64,000 nt of DNA from Cyanomargarita calcarea GSE-NOS-MK-12-04C (GCA_019359595.1 JAHHGZ010000006.1:62001-126000); one strand, 5' to 3'. Numbered from the stretch's first letter, positions 35,437 to 46,371 are shown. A program made the numbers and translations. The notes: generated by a model from the sequence alone, not told the origin.

Positions 35437-36231
35437 CTAAAATCTAGAATCGAATGATGGTAATCCCCAATATTCGGCGCGTTCCTTGAGCCAACCAGAA
35501 GCGATATAACCAGCGATCGCATTATTCACCATTCTTCGCAATTCATCATACTGCAAACCCTTGGGCATTACCACACACAAGGGTTCTGTAGATAGGGGGG
35601 TTGGCAGCAGCCGATACTGGGGATATTCTTGCACCCAACCACTGAGAACGCTACCATCAGCAGCAAACGCATCAGAATTATTCTCTTCTAAGAGCGATCG
35701 CCCGATTTCGTAGGAATCTACTGCTACTAATTTAGCATCAGGTATAAAATATCTAACTCGGGCAATTGTGTTCGAGCCTTGCAATACCGCAATTTTTCGC
35801 TGTTTTAAATCAGTGAATCGCTGGAGCGTTGCATCTTTTGTGACTAAGACAGTGCCATCTAGATAGTAGGGAACACTGAAACTGACCAGACGAGCGCGGG
35901 ATTCAGTTGCAGTTACCCGAGCGATCGCCAAATCTACCTTATTGTTAAAAATTAAAGACAGGCGATCGCGATTCATTGTGGGCTGTAATTTAACGGCATT
36001 TTTTTTGCCCAACAAGTCAAGAGCCAAACGCTGCGCTAAATCAATTTCTAAACCTTGTAAATTGCCGCTTGCATCCCGAAAGCCCAGAGGACGCAAGTTA
36101 TCTTTCACCGCAATATTTAAGTAACCCCGCTGCCGAATCTCTGGCATGGATGCAGCACTACAGGGAAAAGTAGGTAAAAGGTAAAAGGCAAAAGCCAGAA
36201 GGAAAATAATTATCTTTTGACGAGTACCCAT
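35437..36231 (-). CDS. Amino-acid-type ABC transporter substrate-binding protein
   Basis: Periplasmic binding protein family 3, 264 residues from ATG 36229-36231. A signal peptide (about 1-27) ends Cys-Ser-Ala-Ala-Ser. The mature start is Pro-Glu-Ile-Arg-Gln-Arg-Gly-Tyr-Leu, then Leu-Gly-Phe-Arg-Asp...Gly-Leu-Glu-Ile-Asp-Leu-Ala, and Val-Asp-Leu-Ala-Ile-Ala. It would bind a polar amino acid or act as a sensor. No permease or ATPase is adjacent. It ends Gly-Leu-Pro-Ser-Phe-Asp-Ser-Arg-Phe. Confidence 0.85.
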   Translation of the reverse strand: MGTRQKIIIFLLAFAFYLLPTFPCSAASMPEIRQRGYLNIAVKDNLRPLGFRDASGNLQGLEIDLAQRLALDLLGKKNAVKLQPTMNRDRLSLIFNNKVDLAIARVTATESRARLVSFSVPYYLDGTVLVTKDATLQRFTDLKQRKIAVLQGSNTIARVRYFIPDAKLVAVDSYEIGRSLLEENNSDAFAADGSVLSGWVQEYPQYRLLPTPLSTEPLCVVMPKGLQYDELRRMVNNAIAGYIASGWLKERAEYWGLPSFDSRF

Positions 36232-36241
36232 TATTAAATAG

Positions 36242-36345
36242 CGGCTATACAAACCAAGTGGCCTACGCGGAGTAAATCATAGCCCACGTCGGTGGGCTTT
36301 GTTTGTATAGCCCCAGCATTCTATGCTGCGGGCATCACGCATCCT
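36242..36345. repeat. Dispersed palindromic repeat downstream of rplT
   Basis: GGCTATACAAAC and GTTTGTATAGCC pair across 36242-36314, enclosing AGCCCAC/GTGGGCT. CCCCAGCATTCTATGCTGCGGG follows. A related unit is inside the element at 50727-51000. The strong stems after rplT could terminate its transcript. Confidence 0.65.
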
Positions 36346-36350
36346 ATTTT

Positions 36351-36704
36351 TTAAGCTTGGCTAGCCGCCAATTCCGCAACTTTGGTAAAAGCTGCTGGAT
36401 CGAGAACAGCCAATTGCGCCAACATTTTGCGATTGATTTGGATATCAGCTTTTTTCAGGTAGCCCATCAACTTGCTGTAACTCATGCCGTGTAGACGTGC
36501 AGCAGCGTTGATGCGGGTAATCCAAAGACGACGGAAATCACGCTTGCGGTTTTTGCGATCGCGATAAGAACTCCGCAGGGCTTTCATTACCTGTTGATTG
36601 GCAGTTCTAAACAGAGTCGAGTGAGAACCGCGAAAACCTTTCGCTAGTTTGAGAATTTTATTGCGGCGTTTGCGAGCAACATTACCGCGTTTTACCCTTG
36701 TCAT
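36351..36704 (-). CDS. rplT: 50S ribosomal protein L20
   Basis: Large-subunit protein that binds 23S rRNA early in assembly. 117 residues, basic, starting Met-Thr-Arg-Val-Lys-Arg-Gly and including [11 protein letters not shown] and [13 protein letters not shown], all typical. It lies 41 bases downstream of rpmI in the same direction, a conserved pair. infC is not upstream here. Confidence 0.98.
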   Translation of the reverse strand: MTRVKRGNVARKRRNKILKLAKGFRGSHSTLFRTANQQVMKALRSSYRDRKNRKRDFRRLWITRINAAARLHGMSYSKLMGYLKKADIQINRKMLAQLAVLDPAAFTKVAELAASQA

Positions 36705-36745
36705 TGTTTAATTCCTGAGTTCGATTCAACTAAAATTTTGAAAAA

Positions 36746-36943
36746 TTACAAATAAGGCAGCATCAACCGGACGTTAAGTTCATCGCGCTCGTCCACGATT
36801 GCCATCTTAGAGAATTTGCTCTTCTTACTGGAAGATTTGTGTTCTAGAAGGTGGTTTTTGAAAGCTTTGCGACGGACGATTTTACCAGTGCCGGTGGCGC
36901 GGAATCGCTTCGACGCGGCTTTACGAGTTTTAAGTTTAGGCAT
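36746..36943 (-). CDS. rpmI: 50S ribosomal protein L35
   Basis: 65-residue basic protein ([14 protein letters not shown]...). Full-length for L35. It is first gene of the rpmI-rplT pair. Confidence 0.97.
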   Translation of the reverse strand: MPKLKTRKAASKRFRATGTGKIVRRKAFKNHLLEHKSSSKKSKFSKMAIVDERDELNVRLMLPYL

Positions 36944-36973
36944 GAATTCGCTTTAAATTCAACACGATCCCTA

Positions 36974-36979
36974 ATTATA
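36974..36979 (-). promoter_or_regulatory. Candidate -10 box for rpmI-rplT
   Basis: TATAAT on the minus strand, about 31 bases before the rpmI ATG. No good -35 is seen at 17 bases, so support is partial. Confidence 0.3.
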
Positions 36980-37142
36980 GACTAATAATTTTACATATAG
37001 AGATTTTTTCTGGCTATGGCGAAAATTTTTCTCATGAATGATTATCTAAAGCGGATTTTTAACAATTGAAGTCCAACTTCTGTTTTAAGTGTGCCAGCAT
37101 GAAGTATCTTATATTACTGGAGAAAATAATTAAAAGATATCA

Positions 37143-37802
37143 ATGAAAAGATTTCCGATTGCAGCGTTTTTATTGACTATTCTGGGCATTCCGGGGATTG
37201 CCGTTGCCCAAAGCCAAGGTAAACCGGGGAAATTTGACTTTTACGTACTGGCAATGTCTTGGTCACCAGATTACTGCGCTAACAAAGGCGATCGCGACAA
37301 ACAACAATGTGGATCGGGTAAAAAATTAGGCTTTGTACTGCATGGTTTGTGGCCCCAGTATCAAAAGGGTTATCCAGTTAACTGCACTACTGAGAAAATG
37401 CCGGAAGCAGTCAAGCAGCAATTTCCCAATCTTTTCCCCAGTCCCAAACTTTACGACCATGAATGGGAAAAACACGGTACTTGTACGGGGGAGACACCCC
37501 AGCAATACCTGACAAGATCGAAACAGGTGAAGAATTCTGTTGCCATTCCTCCGGCTTACAACAAACCAAGCAAACCCTTCCGCACTACTCTAAATGACCT
37601 CAAACAGTCATTTGCCAATGCGAACCCCGGATTGAGTGCTGACTCCCTTGCACCTTCCTGTTCCGACTCGGGACGCTTTTTGCAAGAGGTATTATTCTGC
37701 TTCTCTAAGGATGGAAAATTGATTCCTTGCAGTCCTGAAATTTTGAAGCGTTCTGGCAAAAGTTGCGCTCAAGCTAATTTTTTGGTGAGAAATATTAGGT
37801 AA
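37143..37802 (+). CDS. Secreted ribonuclease T2 family protein
   Basis: 219 residues with a signal peptide (about 1-22, ending Ala-Val-Ala-Gln). Both catalytic segments are present: His-Gly-Leu-Trp-Pro-Gln-Tyr (His67) and His-Glu-Trp-Glu-Lys-His-Gly-Thr-Cys (His106, Glu107, His111). Several Cys residues are placed for disulphides. RNase T2 cleaves single-stranded RNA through a 2',3'-cyclic phosphate and would act in the periplasm or outside the cell, perhaps in phosphate scavenging. It is a single gene. A GGAAGAA tract starts right after the stop. Confidence 0.95.
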   Translation: MKRFPIAAFLLTILGIPGIAVAQSQGKPGKFDFYVLAMSWSPDYCANKGDRDKQQCGSGKKLGFVLHGLWPQYQKGYPVNCTTEKMPEAVKQQFPNLFPSPKLYDHEWEKHGTCTGETPQQYLTRSKQVKNSVAIPPAYNKPSKPFRTTLNDLKQSFANANPGLSADSLAPSCSDSGRFLQEVLFCFSKDGKLIPCSPEILKRSGKSCAQANFLVRNIR

Positions 37803-37872
37803 ATGAAGGAAGAAGGAAGAAGGAAGAAGGAAGAAGGGAGGAGGAGGAAGGAAGGAGGGAGGAGGAGAAGGG
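37799..37872 (+). repeat. Purine-rich heptamer tract after the RNase T2 gene
   Basis: It starts at the stop codon. About four GGAAGAA units run into a degenerate GGAGGA-rich purine tract (about 37836-37875). Confidence 0.85.
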
Positions 37873-37916
37873 AGGGAAAAATATTTTTCTATTCCTTTGC
37901 ACACTTGCAATTTTAG

Positions 37917-38270
37917 TTATGCTTCTATTTTTTGAAGAGCTGAGACTAAAATTCTTTGTAATTCATCAACTTCTCTCATAACAGGAGTAAACACTTCTGG
38001 ACTTGCTAAACCAACTTCCTTAGCAATATATAACTGAGTATCTAATTCTCTTAAAGATCCCAGAGATATATGGAGAAAGCGTATATATTCTGGCTTTCCA
38101 TTACGTCCATATCCCTCAGCAATATTAGAAGGAACTGAAACCGCAGAGCGTCTCATTTGATTAGTTAATCCGTAAAGTTCTGATTTGGGGAAATGATTTG
38201 TTAATTGGTAGCACGAAATTGCTAATTGTACACTACGTTTCCAAATGAATTGTTCTCGATGACCACTCAT
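37917..38270 (-). CDS. Four-helix-bundle protein (S23/IVP family)
   Basis: 117 residues from ATG 38268-38270. Trp-Lys-Arg-Ser-Val-Gln-Leu-Ala, Leu-Thr-Asn-Gln-Met-Arg-Arg-Ser-Ala-Val-Ser-Val-Pro-Ser-Asn-Ile-Ala-Glu-Gly and Leu-Gly-Ser-Leu-Arg-Glu-Leu-Asp-Thr-Gln are the signature of the family first seen in 23S rRNA intervening sequences. It folds as a four-helix bundle; function unknown. Here it is an independent gene. The upstream extension of the frame is not used because it runs through repeats. Confidence 0.9.
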   Translation of the reverse strand: MSGHREQFIWKRSVQLAISCYQLTNHFPKSELYGLTNQMRRSAVSVPSNIAEGYGRNGKPEYIRFLHISLGSLRELDTQLYIAKEVGLASPEVFTPVMREVDELQRILVSALQKIEA

Positions 38271-38345
38271 AATTGATGAAATAAGTTTCAATAATGAAGT
38301 AATAATTATTATCTCATATCTACTCTCTTCATCTACCCTCTTCAT

Positions 38346-38530
38346 CTACCCTTCTTCTCTTCTTTATCTACCCTTCTTCCTTCATTAATCTACCCTTCTT
38401 CCTTCTTCCTTCTTCCTTCTTCCTTCATTAATCTACCCTTCTTCCTTCTTCCTTCTTCCTTCTTCCTTCTTCCTTCTTCCTTCTTCCTTCATTAATCTAC
38501 CCTTCTTCCTTCTTCCTTCTTCCTTCATTA
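38346..38530 (-). repeat. Array of GGAAGAA blocks at the 3' end of the giant kinase gene
   Basis: Several blocks of GGAAGAA heptamers (2 to 7 units) are separated by a GGGTAGATTAATGAAG spacer. The TAG of one spacer serves as the kinase stop codon. Larger units (heptamers plus spacer) are themselves tandemly repeated, so this is a repeat of repeats. Confidence 0.9.
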
Positions 38531-41500
38531 AAATGACAAACTCCGTACCTTTCCCAGGATTCGAGAAACATTCTAAAGTTCCTCCGTGGGCTTCGGTGAT
38601 AATTTGATGACTTATCGAAAGTCCCAAACCAGTGCCTTTACCTTCTGATTTGGTGGTGAAAAATGCATTAAATAGATTTTGGCGCACTTCTTTTGGCATT
38701 CCGCAACCATTATCAGCAATGCAAATTTTTAATTCATGAGTTGGATTGACTATTTCAGTCCGAATTCTAATGATGTTGGGATTCTGCTGTAATTCGGCAA
38801 AGGTTTTACCTGAATTAGATTCTTCTAAAGCATCAATGGCATTTGCCAACAAATTCATAAATACTTGGTTTATCTGTCCGGAATAGCATTCAAATGCCGG
38901 GATTTGACCGTATTCTTTGACTATTTGAATTGCCGGACGGCTGGGACTCGCTTTCAAACGGTGGGATAAAACGATTAAGGTGGTGTCGAGGCCTTGATGA
39001 ATATCAACTGCTTTTTTCTCATTGGCATCGGCACGGGAAAAGTTCCGCAATGATTGCATGATATCACGGATGCGGTCTGTGCCCAATTTCATCGAGGATA
39101 TCATTTTTGGTAAGTCTTCTAGCAAGTATTCCAAGTCAATGTTTTCTATTTCTTCGGTGATTTCTATCGGTGGGTTGGGTAAGTATTTTTGATAGAGATG
39201 TAATAAATTAATTAAATCTTCAACATTTTGCTTGGTGTGGGATAAATTACCGGAAATAAAGCTAACGGGATTGTTGACTTCGTGAGCGACACCTGCTACA
39301 AGTTGTCCCAATTGGGAGATTTTTTCGGTTTGTACCAGTTGTCCTTGGGTTCGTTGGAGTTTTTGCAGTGCTTCAAACAAATCTTGGCTGCGTTGTTGCA
39401 GTGCAGTTTCGGCACGTTGGCGATCGCGTAACGCAGCTTGCTGTTTGCTGATATCTCGTGTAATCGTTAATGCATGAAGTTTTCCGTTGTATATGTAAGA
39501 ACTGGCTTTTACTTCAACATCAAATTGTGTGCCATCTTTGCGAATCACAACTGCTTGACCGTAAAATTCTTTACCAGCTTTAATTAATTGAACGAATTCA
39601 ACAAACAGGTGGAGATAGTCTGGATGAATAAAATCTTGGGGTTGGAGATTTTGCCATTCAAGAGCTGAAAATCCATACATCTGACAATTTGCTGGGTTGA
39701 CTGCGACGAATTTGCCTGTTTCTATGTCGCAAATTCCTAAACCATCAATTGCAGTTTCAAAAATACCACGATACTGTTCTTCTTTCTGTGCCAATTGCTG
39801 TAGTGATTCAGCAAGCTGTTTTGATTTTGCTTGTTCTCCACTGTAGAGACGGGCATTTTCGATGGCGATCGCTGCTTGTGCGGTTAAAATTTGGATCAGT
39901 TGCAGCCTCGCTCTTGTAAATGCTCCCGTTGCTAAGTTATTCTCTAGATATACAATGCCTCGGAATTTAGCTTGATAAAAAATCGGCGCGCAAAGTACAG
40001 ATTTCGGTTGATATTCTCGGATGTAGGGGTCAGATTTTACAATTGTTTCTTGGCTGGCATTGTTGAACACCTGTGGTTTCTGAGTTTTAGCGACATAGTT
40101 GATGAGTGACACGGGAACATCCTGACTCGTTTCCACGGGAGTTGATTCCAGGACAACTGTTGATTCTGTTTGACTGGTGTCTGCAACTTCGATAAATAAT
40201 TGATTGTTGCGTTCTAGGATAATGCAACCTTTCTGTGCAGAAGCATTTTCTAAGATGATGTGCAGCAGCTTTTTGAGCAAGTTATCCAAAACAATTTCCT
40301 CAGAAATTGCGGATGTTGCTTTCATCACCGTCGCTAAATCCAGCAGTTGTTCGCTGTTTATTGAGGTACTTTGGGTTCGAGTGATATTTTCGAGCAGCGT
40401 CTCAGTTATATCATCTGTCGCAGGCATAATTTGACTGCGAATAATTAACTCAGGGTAAGATTCTTCCAGATGTCGAACTTTTGCAATTGCTCCCCATCTG
40501 ATGTAGCTGTAGTATGCATCTGTGAAATAAACTTTGGCTATTTTATTTCTACCCTGTGCCAGATAAAATTTAGCAGCGAGTTCGTTGAAAAGAGCTACTT
40601 CTTGAGTGTAGCCGTTTTCAGTAGCTCCTTGAATCGCGCGATCGTATAAATTTCCTGCTTGGACTAGCTTATCTAAAACCCGACATTTTTCTGCTTCCAC
40701 CAAATCATACTTGTGCTGGTGGTTCATCGGAGCGGAATCTGCCCACCGCTTGAGTTTTTTCTGATTGGCTGCAACCTGCTTGAGAATCTGCTTGCGTTTT
40801 GAAGCTACAGCATTGGTATAGATAGCGAGTTTCGTGAGAGAATCATAAAAGTTGAAAAGAACAGATGGAAGAAGTCCGACTACCCCGGAAACATAAGAAT
40901 TAGCAGCAGTTCCTTTTTCCAGTGACAGAGCGTATTGTCCAAATAGATAGTGGAGTTGCTGCTGACAGACATAACTGAAAAACAGTCCCGTGCGATCGCT
41001 TGATATTTCTTGGGCTAGAATAGATTCTGCAATATCGTAACTTTCACCTGATAAAATTGTGGCATCGGAGGAACGTCCCAGCAAATTCAAGGTTGCTTGA
41101 TGAAATATCCGCAGATAGATAGATGCATTATTTTGATTAAAAGGGGCGATCGCCTTTATAAAAGAGGAAAATATTTTTTCAACTTCCGCTAAATCCTGTC
41201 CCATCCAATATCGGTTGTAGCAAAGTACCACAGCCGACCAAGAGGCATATTCGACATCACCAGTTTCTAAACCACTCTGATAAGCTGTTAAAAGTGGTTG
41301 AATTGTATCTTCTATATGTTCGCACCAATGAATCACAAATCCATAGGTCATGAACATTGTCCTAGCTCTCAGATTCTTGGCATTGAAATGTTCTAATAGT
41401 TCTAATGCCAGTTGTCCAAATTGATAGCCTGTTTTAATATCAAATACGACTCCACAGAGAATCAACCCGTACCAAGCATAGGCAAATGCGGACAGTGCCG

Positions 41501-44369
41501 TATTCCCATATTTTACAGATAAATTAACTCGTTCAAATACCAACAACGGCATTAAATCTGGTAAAGCAATATAAGCAGCAGAAGCCGCACTGGAAAGAAT
41601 TTTAATTGCTGCTAAATGATGTGGATTTGTCATCTTTGGCAGATGTATGAGGCTTTGAGGTATCTTCCTACCCAATAATAATTTAGTTTTAGCTAAACCT
41701 AATAATATCTGTATTTGATGGGGATTTTTGGGGAGTTTAATTTCCAGTTGCTGGAGTACCTCTAATGCCGTACATACAGCTTCTTTGAGTTTATTTTGTG
41801 CAATATTGGCTTGGATTTGCACTTCATAAGTCTTGATTTTATCTAGAAACGAATCCGCATTATTAAAAATAGTCGTAATGCATTGCTGCATCAATTCAAA
41901 TGAACCAATTAAATAAGCCGTTTCCGCAAAGCTTTCATGCAAATCTAAAGTAAAATCATAGTGATTATGCCATGCATTGACATCAAGTAAGTCAATTCCT
42001 ATCTGTAAGTAATTGAGTGCAGAAATATAGGCTGCAGATTCTTTCGCTTTTCGACCCGCAATTAAATTTAGCTCTGCTAATTCCTGCCTCTCATTTTCCT
42101 GTAACAGCCTCTCAATACCTACATTGAATTGATTAACAATATCAAAAATATTGAGTTCAATTTTCTCTTTTGGTGTATTTTTGAGTAGCAACTGACCTAT
42201 TTTGAGATGAGTTGCTTGCTTCTGCGAATCAGGAATCAGAGAATAAGCAGCTTGTTGTACTCGGTCATGGAGAAACCTGTAACTCACCTGAAAAATTTTG
42301 GCTGGAAGATTATCTGCTTCCCAATCAAATACCAAAGGAATTTTGTAAGTTTCATTCAATGGTAAAATTAGCCCCGATTCTAAAGCTGCATAAAGTTCAT
42401 TTGCTGTCACTAAAGCCGATTCTTCTCGGACAATTGACAGCACATCTAGCGTAAATTTATCTCCAATACATCCAGCGAGTTTCAAAACTTCCTGAGTTGA
42501 CGAAGGCAACTTCTCAATTCGACTCGCAACCAATTCCACTACACTTTTATCAGTAATTCCAATTGCCTGAATTTCTGACAAATTCCACACCCAACCCCCC
42601 TTTGTCTCCCCTTTATTCGGGAGGGTAAAGTCAAATGTCAACAACTTCTCTTGATAAAGTGCTTGCAATAATTGCGTTAAAAAAAACGGATTTCCTCCTG
42701 TTTTATTCCACAGCAGAGTCGCAAGGTTGTGCATCTCAAAACTGCCAGCAGCATTCAAAGTTTCAGCTACTAACAGACTCACATCGGCAAGATCCAACGG
42801 TTCCAGGAGGATATTATTTACAACTTTACCCGTTCTCTGAATCTCCTCGATTGTCTGAATTAATGCATGGGTGGGGCTGACTTCGTTATCTCGATATGCC
42901 CCAATCAGCAATAAATACTGACTCTCAACATCAACAATCAACAATTGCATTAACTTTAATGTAGCAGAATCTGCCCATTGCAAATCATCCAAAAAGATAA
43001 CTAGAGGATGCTCTTTTTGCGTAAATACACGGATGAAATCCTGGAAGACACGATTGAAACGGTTTTGTGCTTCCGTCGAACCAAGTTGCGATACTGGCAG
43101 TTGCTTGCCAATAATTAATTCCACTTCCGGAATCACATCAATAATAACTTGTCCATTTCCACCGACAGCAGCCAGAATTTTCCGCTTCCATTCCTCCAAC
43201 TGCTCAAAACTTTCGCTGAACAATTGCTCCACCAGAGAACTAAATGCCTGAATTAAGGAAATATAAGGAATATTCCGCTTAAGTTGGTCAAATTTGCCAC
43301 TAATAAAATATCCCCGTTGACGGGTAATCGGCTTATTTACTTCATTGACAACAGAAGATTTGCCAATACCAGAATAGCCAGAAACCAGTATCAATTCGCT
43401 ACTCCCTCGGTTAACCCGCTCAAATGCCATATATAGCGAATTAACCTGTTTTTCTCGACCGTACAGCTTCTGGGGAATCACCAACTGACTCAAAATATCC
43501 AATCGTCCCAGTGTAAAATCTGGAATTTGACCTGTATTTTTGAATTGGTCAAGACAGTATTCCAAATCTGCTAACAAACCAAATGCACTTTGATAGCGGT
43601 CTTCAGCATTTTTAGCCATCAATTTAGTCACAATAGCTGCAATAACCCCCGGAACAAGTGGATTTAATTCCTGAATTGCAACAGGTTCCTTAGCGATGTG
43701 ACAGTGAACAATTTCCAATGGATCGTTGCTTTGAAATGGTAACGCAAGCGTCAATATTTCGTATAATGTCACCCCAAGTGAGTAAAAATCGCTACGATAA
43801 TCCAGCGTCCGATTCATCCGTCCCGTTTGTTCTGGTGACATATATGCTAAAGTTCCTTCCAGTTGATTGGGACTGCTCAACTGTGGTGTTTCTTTATTTA
43901 ACCGTGAGGCAATGCTAAAGTCAGTCAGCTTCACCTCAAACGTAGAGGGATTAATAATTATATTTGCAGGTTTTACGTCTTTGTGGATGATGTGGTGAGT
44001 ATGCAGCGATACTAATGATTTTGCTAGCTGCACGGCAATACTGAGAAAGGTGGAAAGGTTGCATTCTTCAAAGGTGGAGAGAAATTGTTTGAGACTAATA
44101 CCGCCAAATTCCGCTACCAACACCAAGCCGTTTTGGTGAGTTTCTAAGCGATAAAATTTGATGATTCCTTCTAAATCTAGGTTCTCAGTAACTTTGTATT
44201 CGTGTTTGAGCCGAGTTATCTGCTCTAGAGTCGGATATTCTGCACAGAGAACTTTGAGGATTACAGGTTGCCGGTCAAGTTCTGACTGAGCTAGGTAAAC
44301 TACAGTATTCAGCCCTTCATGAATGACTTCAATAATGTCATAACCCGGAACCATCAGAGTTGACAGCAT
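38433..44369 (-). CDS. Trifunctional Ser/Thr kinase, AAA-type ATPase and sensor histidine kinase
   Basis: A 1978-residue signalling protein of the type expanded in Nostocales. N-terminal Ser/Thr kinase (about 8-270; His-Lys-Asp-Val-Lys-Pro-Ala-Asn, Thr-Asp-Phe instead of Asp-Phe-Gly). AAA/STAND ATPase (about 300-660; Gly-Tyr-Ser-Gly-Ile-Gly-Lys-Ser, Leu-Asp-Asp-Leu-Gln-Trp-Ala-Asp). A long helical region, GAF (about 1350-1490), PAS (about 1530-1640), then a histidine kinase core with Gly-Val-Ala-His-Glu-Val-Asn-Asn-Pro and Asp-Asn-Gly-Cys-Gly-Met...Gly-Thr-Gly-Leu-Gly-Leu-Ser-Ile. The last roughly 30 residues (Lys-Glu-Glu-Gly-Arg-Arg-Lys-Lys units) are translated heptamer repeats. No response regulator is adjacent. 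Confidence 0.95.
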   Translation of the reverse strand: MLSTLMVPGYDIIEVIHEGLNTVVYLAQSELDRQPVILKVLCAEYPTLEQITRLKHEYKVTENLDLEGIIKFYRLETHQNGLVLVAEFGGISLKQFLSTFEECNLSTFLSIAVQLAKSLVSLHTHHIIHKDVKPANIIINPSTFEVKLTDFSIASRLNKETPQLSSPNQLEGTLAYMSPEQTGRMNRTLDYRSDFYSLGVTLYEILTLALPFQSNDPLEIVHCHIAKEPVAIQELNPLVPGVIAAIVTKLMAKNAEDRYQSAFGLLADLEYCLDQFKNTGQIPDFTLGRLDILSQLVIPQKLYGREKQVNSLYMAFERVNRGSSELILVSGYSGIGKSSVVNEVNKPITRQRGYFISGKFDQLKRNIPYISLIQAFSSLVEQLFSESFEQLEEWKRKILAAVGGNGQVIIDVIPEVELIIGKQLPVSQLGSTEAQNRFNRVFQDFIRVFTQKEHPLVIFLDDLQWADSATLKLMQLLIVDVESQYLLLIGAYRDNEVSPTHALIQTIEEIQRTGKVVNNILLEPLDLADVSLLVAETLNAAGSFEMHNLATLLWNKTGGNPFFLTQLLQALYQEKLLTFDFTLPNKGETKGGWVWNLSEIQAIGITDKSVVELVASRIEKLPSSTQEVLKLAGCIGDKFTLDVLSIVREESALVTANELYAALESGLILPLNETYKIPLVFDWEADNLPAKIFQVSYRFLHDRVQQAAYSLIPDSQKQATHLKIGQLLLKNTPKEKIELNIFDIVNQFNVGIERLLQENERQELAELNLIAGRKAKESAAYISALNYLQIGIDLLDVNAWHNHYDFTLDLHESFAETAYLIGSFELMQQCITTIFNNADSFLDKIKTYEVQIQANIAQNKLKEAVCTALEVLQQLEIKLPKNPHQIQILLGLAKTKLLLGRKIPQSLIHLPKMTNPHHLAAIKILSSAASAAYIALPDLMPLLVFERVNLSVKYGNTALSAFAYAWYGLILCGVVFDIKTGYQFGQLALELLEHFNAKNLRARTMFMTYGFVIHWCEHIEDTIQPLLTAYQSGLETGDVEYASWSAVVLCYNRYWMGQDLAEVEKIFSSFIKAIAPFNQNNASIYLRIFHQATLNLLGRSSDATILSGESYDIAESILAQEISSDRTGLFFSYVCQQQLHYLFGQYALSLEKGTAANSYVSGVVGLLPSVLFNFYDSLTKLAIYTNAVASKRKQILKQVAANQKKLKRWADSAPMNHQHKYDLVEAEKCRVLDKLVQAGNLYDRAIQGATENGYTQEVALFNELAAKFYLAQGRNKIAKVYFTDAYYSYIRWGAIAKVRHLEESYPELIIRSQIMPATDDITETLLENITRTQSTSINSEQLLDLATVMKATSAISEEIVLDNLLKKLLHIILENASAQKGCIILERNNQLFIEVADTSQTESTVVLESTPVETSQDVPVSLINYVAKTQKPQVFNNASQETIVKSDPYIREYQPKSVLCAPIFYQAKFRGIVYLENNLATGAFTRARLQLIQILTAQAAIAIENARLYSGEQAKSKQLAESLQQLAQKEEQYRGIFETAIDGLGICDIETGKFVAVNPANCQMYGFSALEWQNLQPQDFIHPDYLHLFVEFVQLIKAGKEFYGQAVVIRKDGTQFDVEVKASSYIYNGKLHALTITRDISKQQAALRDRQRAETALQQRSQDLFEALQKLQRTQGQLVQTEKISQLGQLVAGVAHEVNNPVSFISGNLSHTKQNVEDLINLLHLYQKYLPNPPIEITEEIENIDLEYLLEDLPKMISSMKLGTDRIRDIMQSLRNFSRADANEKKAVDIHQGLDTTLIVLSHRLKASPSRPAIQIVKEYGQIPAFECYSGQINQVFMNLLANAIDALEESNSGKTFAELQQNPNIIRIRTEIVNPTHELKICIADNGCGMPKEVRQNLFNAFFTTKSEGKGTGLGLSISHQIITEAHGGTLECFSNPGKGTEFVILMKEEGRRKKGRLMKEEGRRKKEEGRRKKEEG

Positions 44370-44634
44370 AATGTCTCTTTCTTATTGCACTTTATTACTT
44401 ACCTCTTAGAGTTCCCGTAACGAAAGGCAAAGTTTTACTAAATGGTTATAAAAGATGATTATTTATGATTCACGGAAATTACATAGGTGACAAATACCCA
44501 TATAGTGATATCAAATCCGCTGGCACTGGAATCATTTCTCCTTTCGCGCTCATAACGATAAATCTTCAGTATTTTCTACAATAGACTTGTACTTAAGTGC
44601 GTTACTCACAACGTTGGCACAGGTGAAAGATTGA
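44370..44634. other. Non-coding stretch upstream of the giant kinase
   Basis: About 265 bases, AT-rich, presumably with the kinase promoter. No motif that I can support. Confidence 0.4.
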
Positions 44635-44943
44635 GTCGATGGTGAAATTAGACCCCAGCAGCGAAACTCCCGAAAAACCCAAAAAGACTCTTTTCCCCCA
44701 CTTTGTCCAGATTTTGTGATTGAATTACGTTCCAAAAGTGACAATATGGAACCCTTACGCAGAAAAATACAGGAATATATTGATAATGGATTACATCTGG
44801 GTTGGTTGATTGATACAAAAAATAAAAAGGTAGAAATTTATCGAGCAAATCAACCAGTAGAACTGCTGGATAATCCGACAAGTTTATCTGGAGATGATGT
44901 TTTACCGGGGTTTGTTTTAGATTTACAGGTTGTGTTTAGTTAG
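44635..44943 (+). pseudogene. Uma2-family endonuclease, 3' remnant
   Basis: The frame reads Ser-Phe-Pro-Pro-Leu-Cys-Pro-Asp-Phe-Val-Ile-Glu-Leu-Arg-Ser-Lys-Ser-Asp, then Tyr-Ile-Asp-Asn-Gly-Leu-His-Leu-Gly-Trp-Leu-Ile-Asp, the C-terminal half of a Uma2 (DUF820) PD-(D/E)XK protein, and ends normally at 44943. An in-frame TGA at 44632-44634 cuts off the upstream part and the N-terminal half is missing, so this is a 5'-truncated gene. A GTG at 44716 could in principle start a 75-residue product. Confidence 0.75.
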
Positions 44944-44998
44944 CATTGATGGGAATTGACTTGAGCGATCGCACTGCGAAAAAATGGATGCAAGATGG

Positions 44999-45095
44999 AC
45001 TTGGTACTTACAGCCTTGAGGATTGAAACTCTAACGACGACATTCTCAACTTCACAATTCGCTAGTTGGTAACAGTTCCCTTTTTAGGGGACTGA
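44999..45095 (+). CRISPR. Possible two-repeat CRISPR relic
   Basis: TGAGGATTGAAAC occurs at 45017-45029 and 45083-45095, 66 bases apart. GGATTGAAAC is the usual 3' end of cyanobacterial CRISPR repeats. The second copy extends left as GTTCCCTTTTTAGGGGAC, a plausible repeat with internal dyad (CCCTTTTTAGGGG). The first copy is degenerate in its 5' half. That would give repeats of about 31 bases and one spacer of about 35 (45030-45064). No cas genes are nearby. Confidence 0.35.
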
Positions 45096-45192
45096 GGATT
45101 GAAACTTGGAAAGCCAATAAAAAATCAATAATTTCGGCACTAAAACTCGGTATTATGAAAACCAGCACTTACCTGAACCACAAGCCTGCGTT

Positions 45193-46371
45193 ATGTCCGA
45201 GCATCTTACTCCCCCAACTCGCAAACCAACCGTTCCGCATTTCTCCTCAGGCCCTTGTGCGAAACGTCCTGGTTGGTCTGCGGATAAACTACAAAATGCC
45301 TGTACTGGTCGTTCTCACCGTTCGGCAGATGGAAAGGCCAAGTTAACCGAAGTCATTGACCGCTCCAAAAATATTTTGGGTATTCCGGCAGATTATCGCT
45401 TGGGTATTGTACCTGCATCTGATACCGGAGCGGTGGAAATGGCGATGTGGTCATTACTCGGAAGCCGTCCCCTTGATATCCTGGCATGGGAAAGTTTTGG
45501 TCAGGAATGGGTGAAAGATGTTACTGATGAATTGAAATTGGCTGATGTCCGTTTGTTGAAAGCACCTTATGGGAGTTTGCCTTCTTTAGAGGAAGTTGAT
45601 TTCAACCATGATGTTGTTTTTTTGTGGAATGGAACAACATCTGGTGTCAGGGTACCAAATGCTGATTGGATAAAAAGCGATCGCCAGGGATTGACGATTT
45701 GCGATGCCACTTCTGCGGTTTTTGCGATGGATATGCCTTGGGATAAGTTGGATGTAGTTACCTACTCTTGGCAGAAAGTATTGGGAGGAGAAGCCCAGCA
45801 TGGAGTTATCGTGTTGTCTCCCCGTGCAGTGGAACGTTTAGAAAGCTATCAGCCCCCCAGACCTTTACCAAAGTTATTCCGCATGACCCAAAAAGGCAAG
45901 TTAATTGAAGGAATTTTTAAAGGAGATACCATCAATACACCCTCAATGTTGTGTGTAGAAGATGCCCTTGATGGCTTGAAATGGGCGGAAAGTATAGGAG
46001 GATTGCCCGGTTTAATTGGTCGCAGCGAGGCAAATTTACAAGCGATCGCTAAATGGGTTGAGCAAAGTAACTGGGCTGATTTTCTCTCAGAGAAAGTAGA
46101 AACCCGCTCCTGTACATCGATTTGCCTGAAGATAGTCGATAGTTGGTTCGCAACTTTGAGTCTTGAACAACAAGCCGAATGCTCGAAAAAAATGGCCAAA
46201 ATGTTAGAGAAACAGCAAGTAGCTTATGATATTGCCCCTTATCGTTCTGCACCCCCAGGATTGAGAATTTGGGGAGGTGCGACGGTCGAAACGGATGATA
46301 TCGAGGCTTTGCTTCCTTGGTTGGATTGGGCATATGCTAGCGTAAAGGCGGAACTTGCTGCAGTGGTGTGA
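45193..46371 (+). CDS. serC: Phosphoserine aminotransferase
   Basis: PLP enzyme converting 3-phosphohydroxypyruvate and glutamate to phosphoserine (serine synthesis; also usable in pyridoxine synthesis). 392 residues beginning with [12 protein letters not shown]. The PLP lysine is in [11 protein letters not shown]. Asn-Thr-Pro-Ser-Met and Arg-Ile-Trp-Gly-Gly-Ala follow. This is the long type typical of alphaproteobacteria and methanogens rather than the E. coli SerC type. It starts at the ATG; the upstream region contains the CRISPR-like relic. Confidence 0.92.
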   Translation: MSEHLTPPTRKPTVPHFSSGPCAKRPGWSADKLQNACTGRSHRSADGKAKLTEVIDRSKNILGIPADYRLGIVPASDTGAVEMAMWSLLGSRPLDILAWESFGQEWVKDVTDELKLADVRLLKAPYGSLPSLEEVDFNHDVVFLWNGTTSGVRVPNADWIKSDRQGLTICDATSAVFAMDMPWDKLDVVTYSWQKVLGGEAQHGVIVLSPRAVERLESYQPPRPLPKLFRMTQKGKLIEGIFKGDTINTPSMLCVEDALDGLKWAESIGGLPGLIGRSEANLQAIAKWVEQSNWADFLSEKVETRSCTSICLKIVDSWFATLSLEQQAECSKKMAKMLEKQQVAYDIAPYRSAPPGLRIWGGATVETDDIEALLPWLDWAYASVKAELAAVV

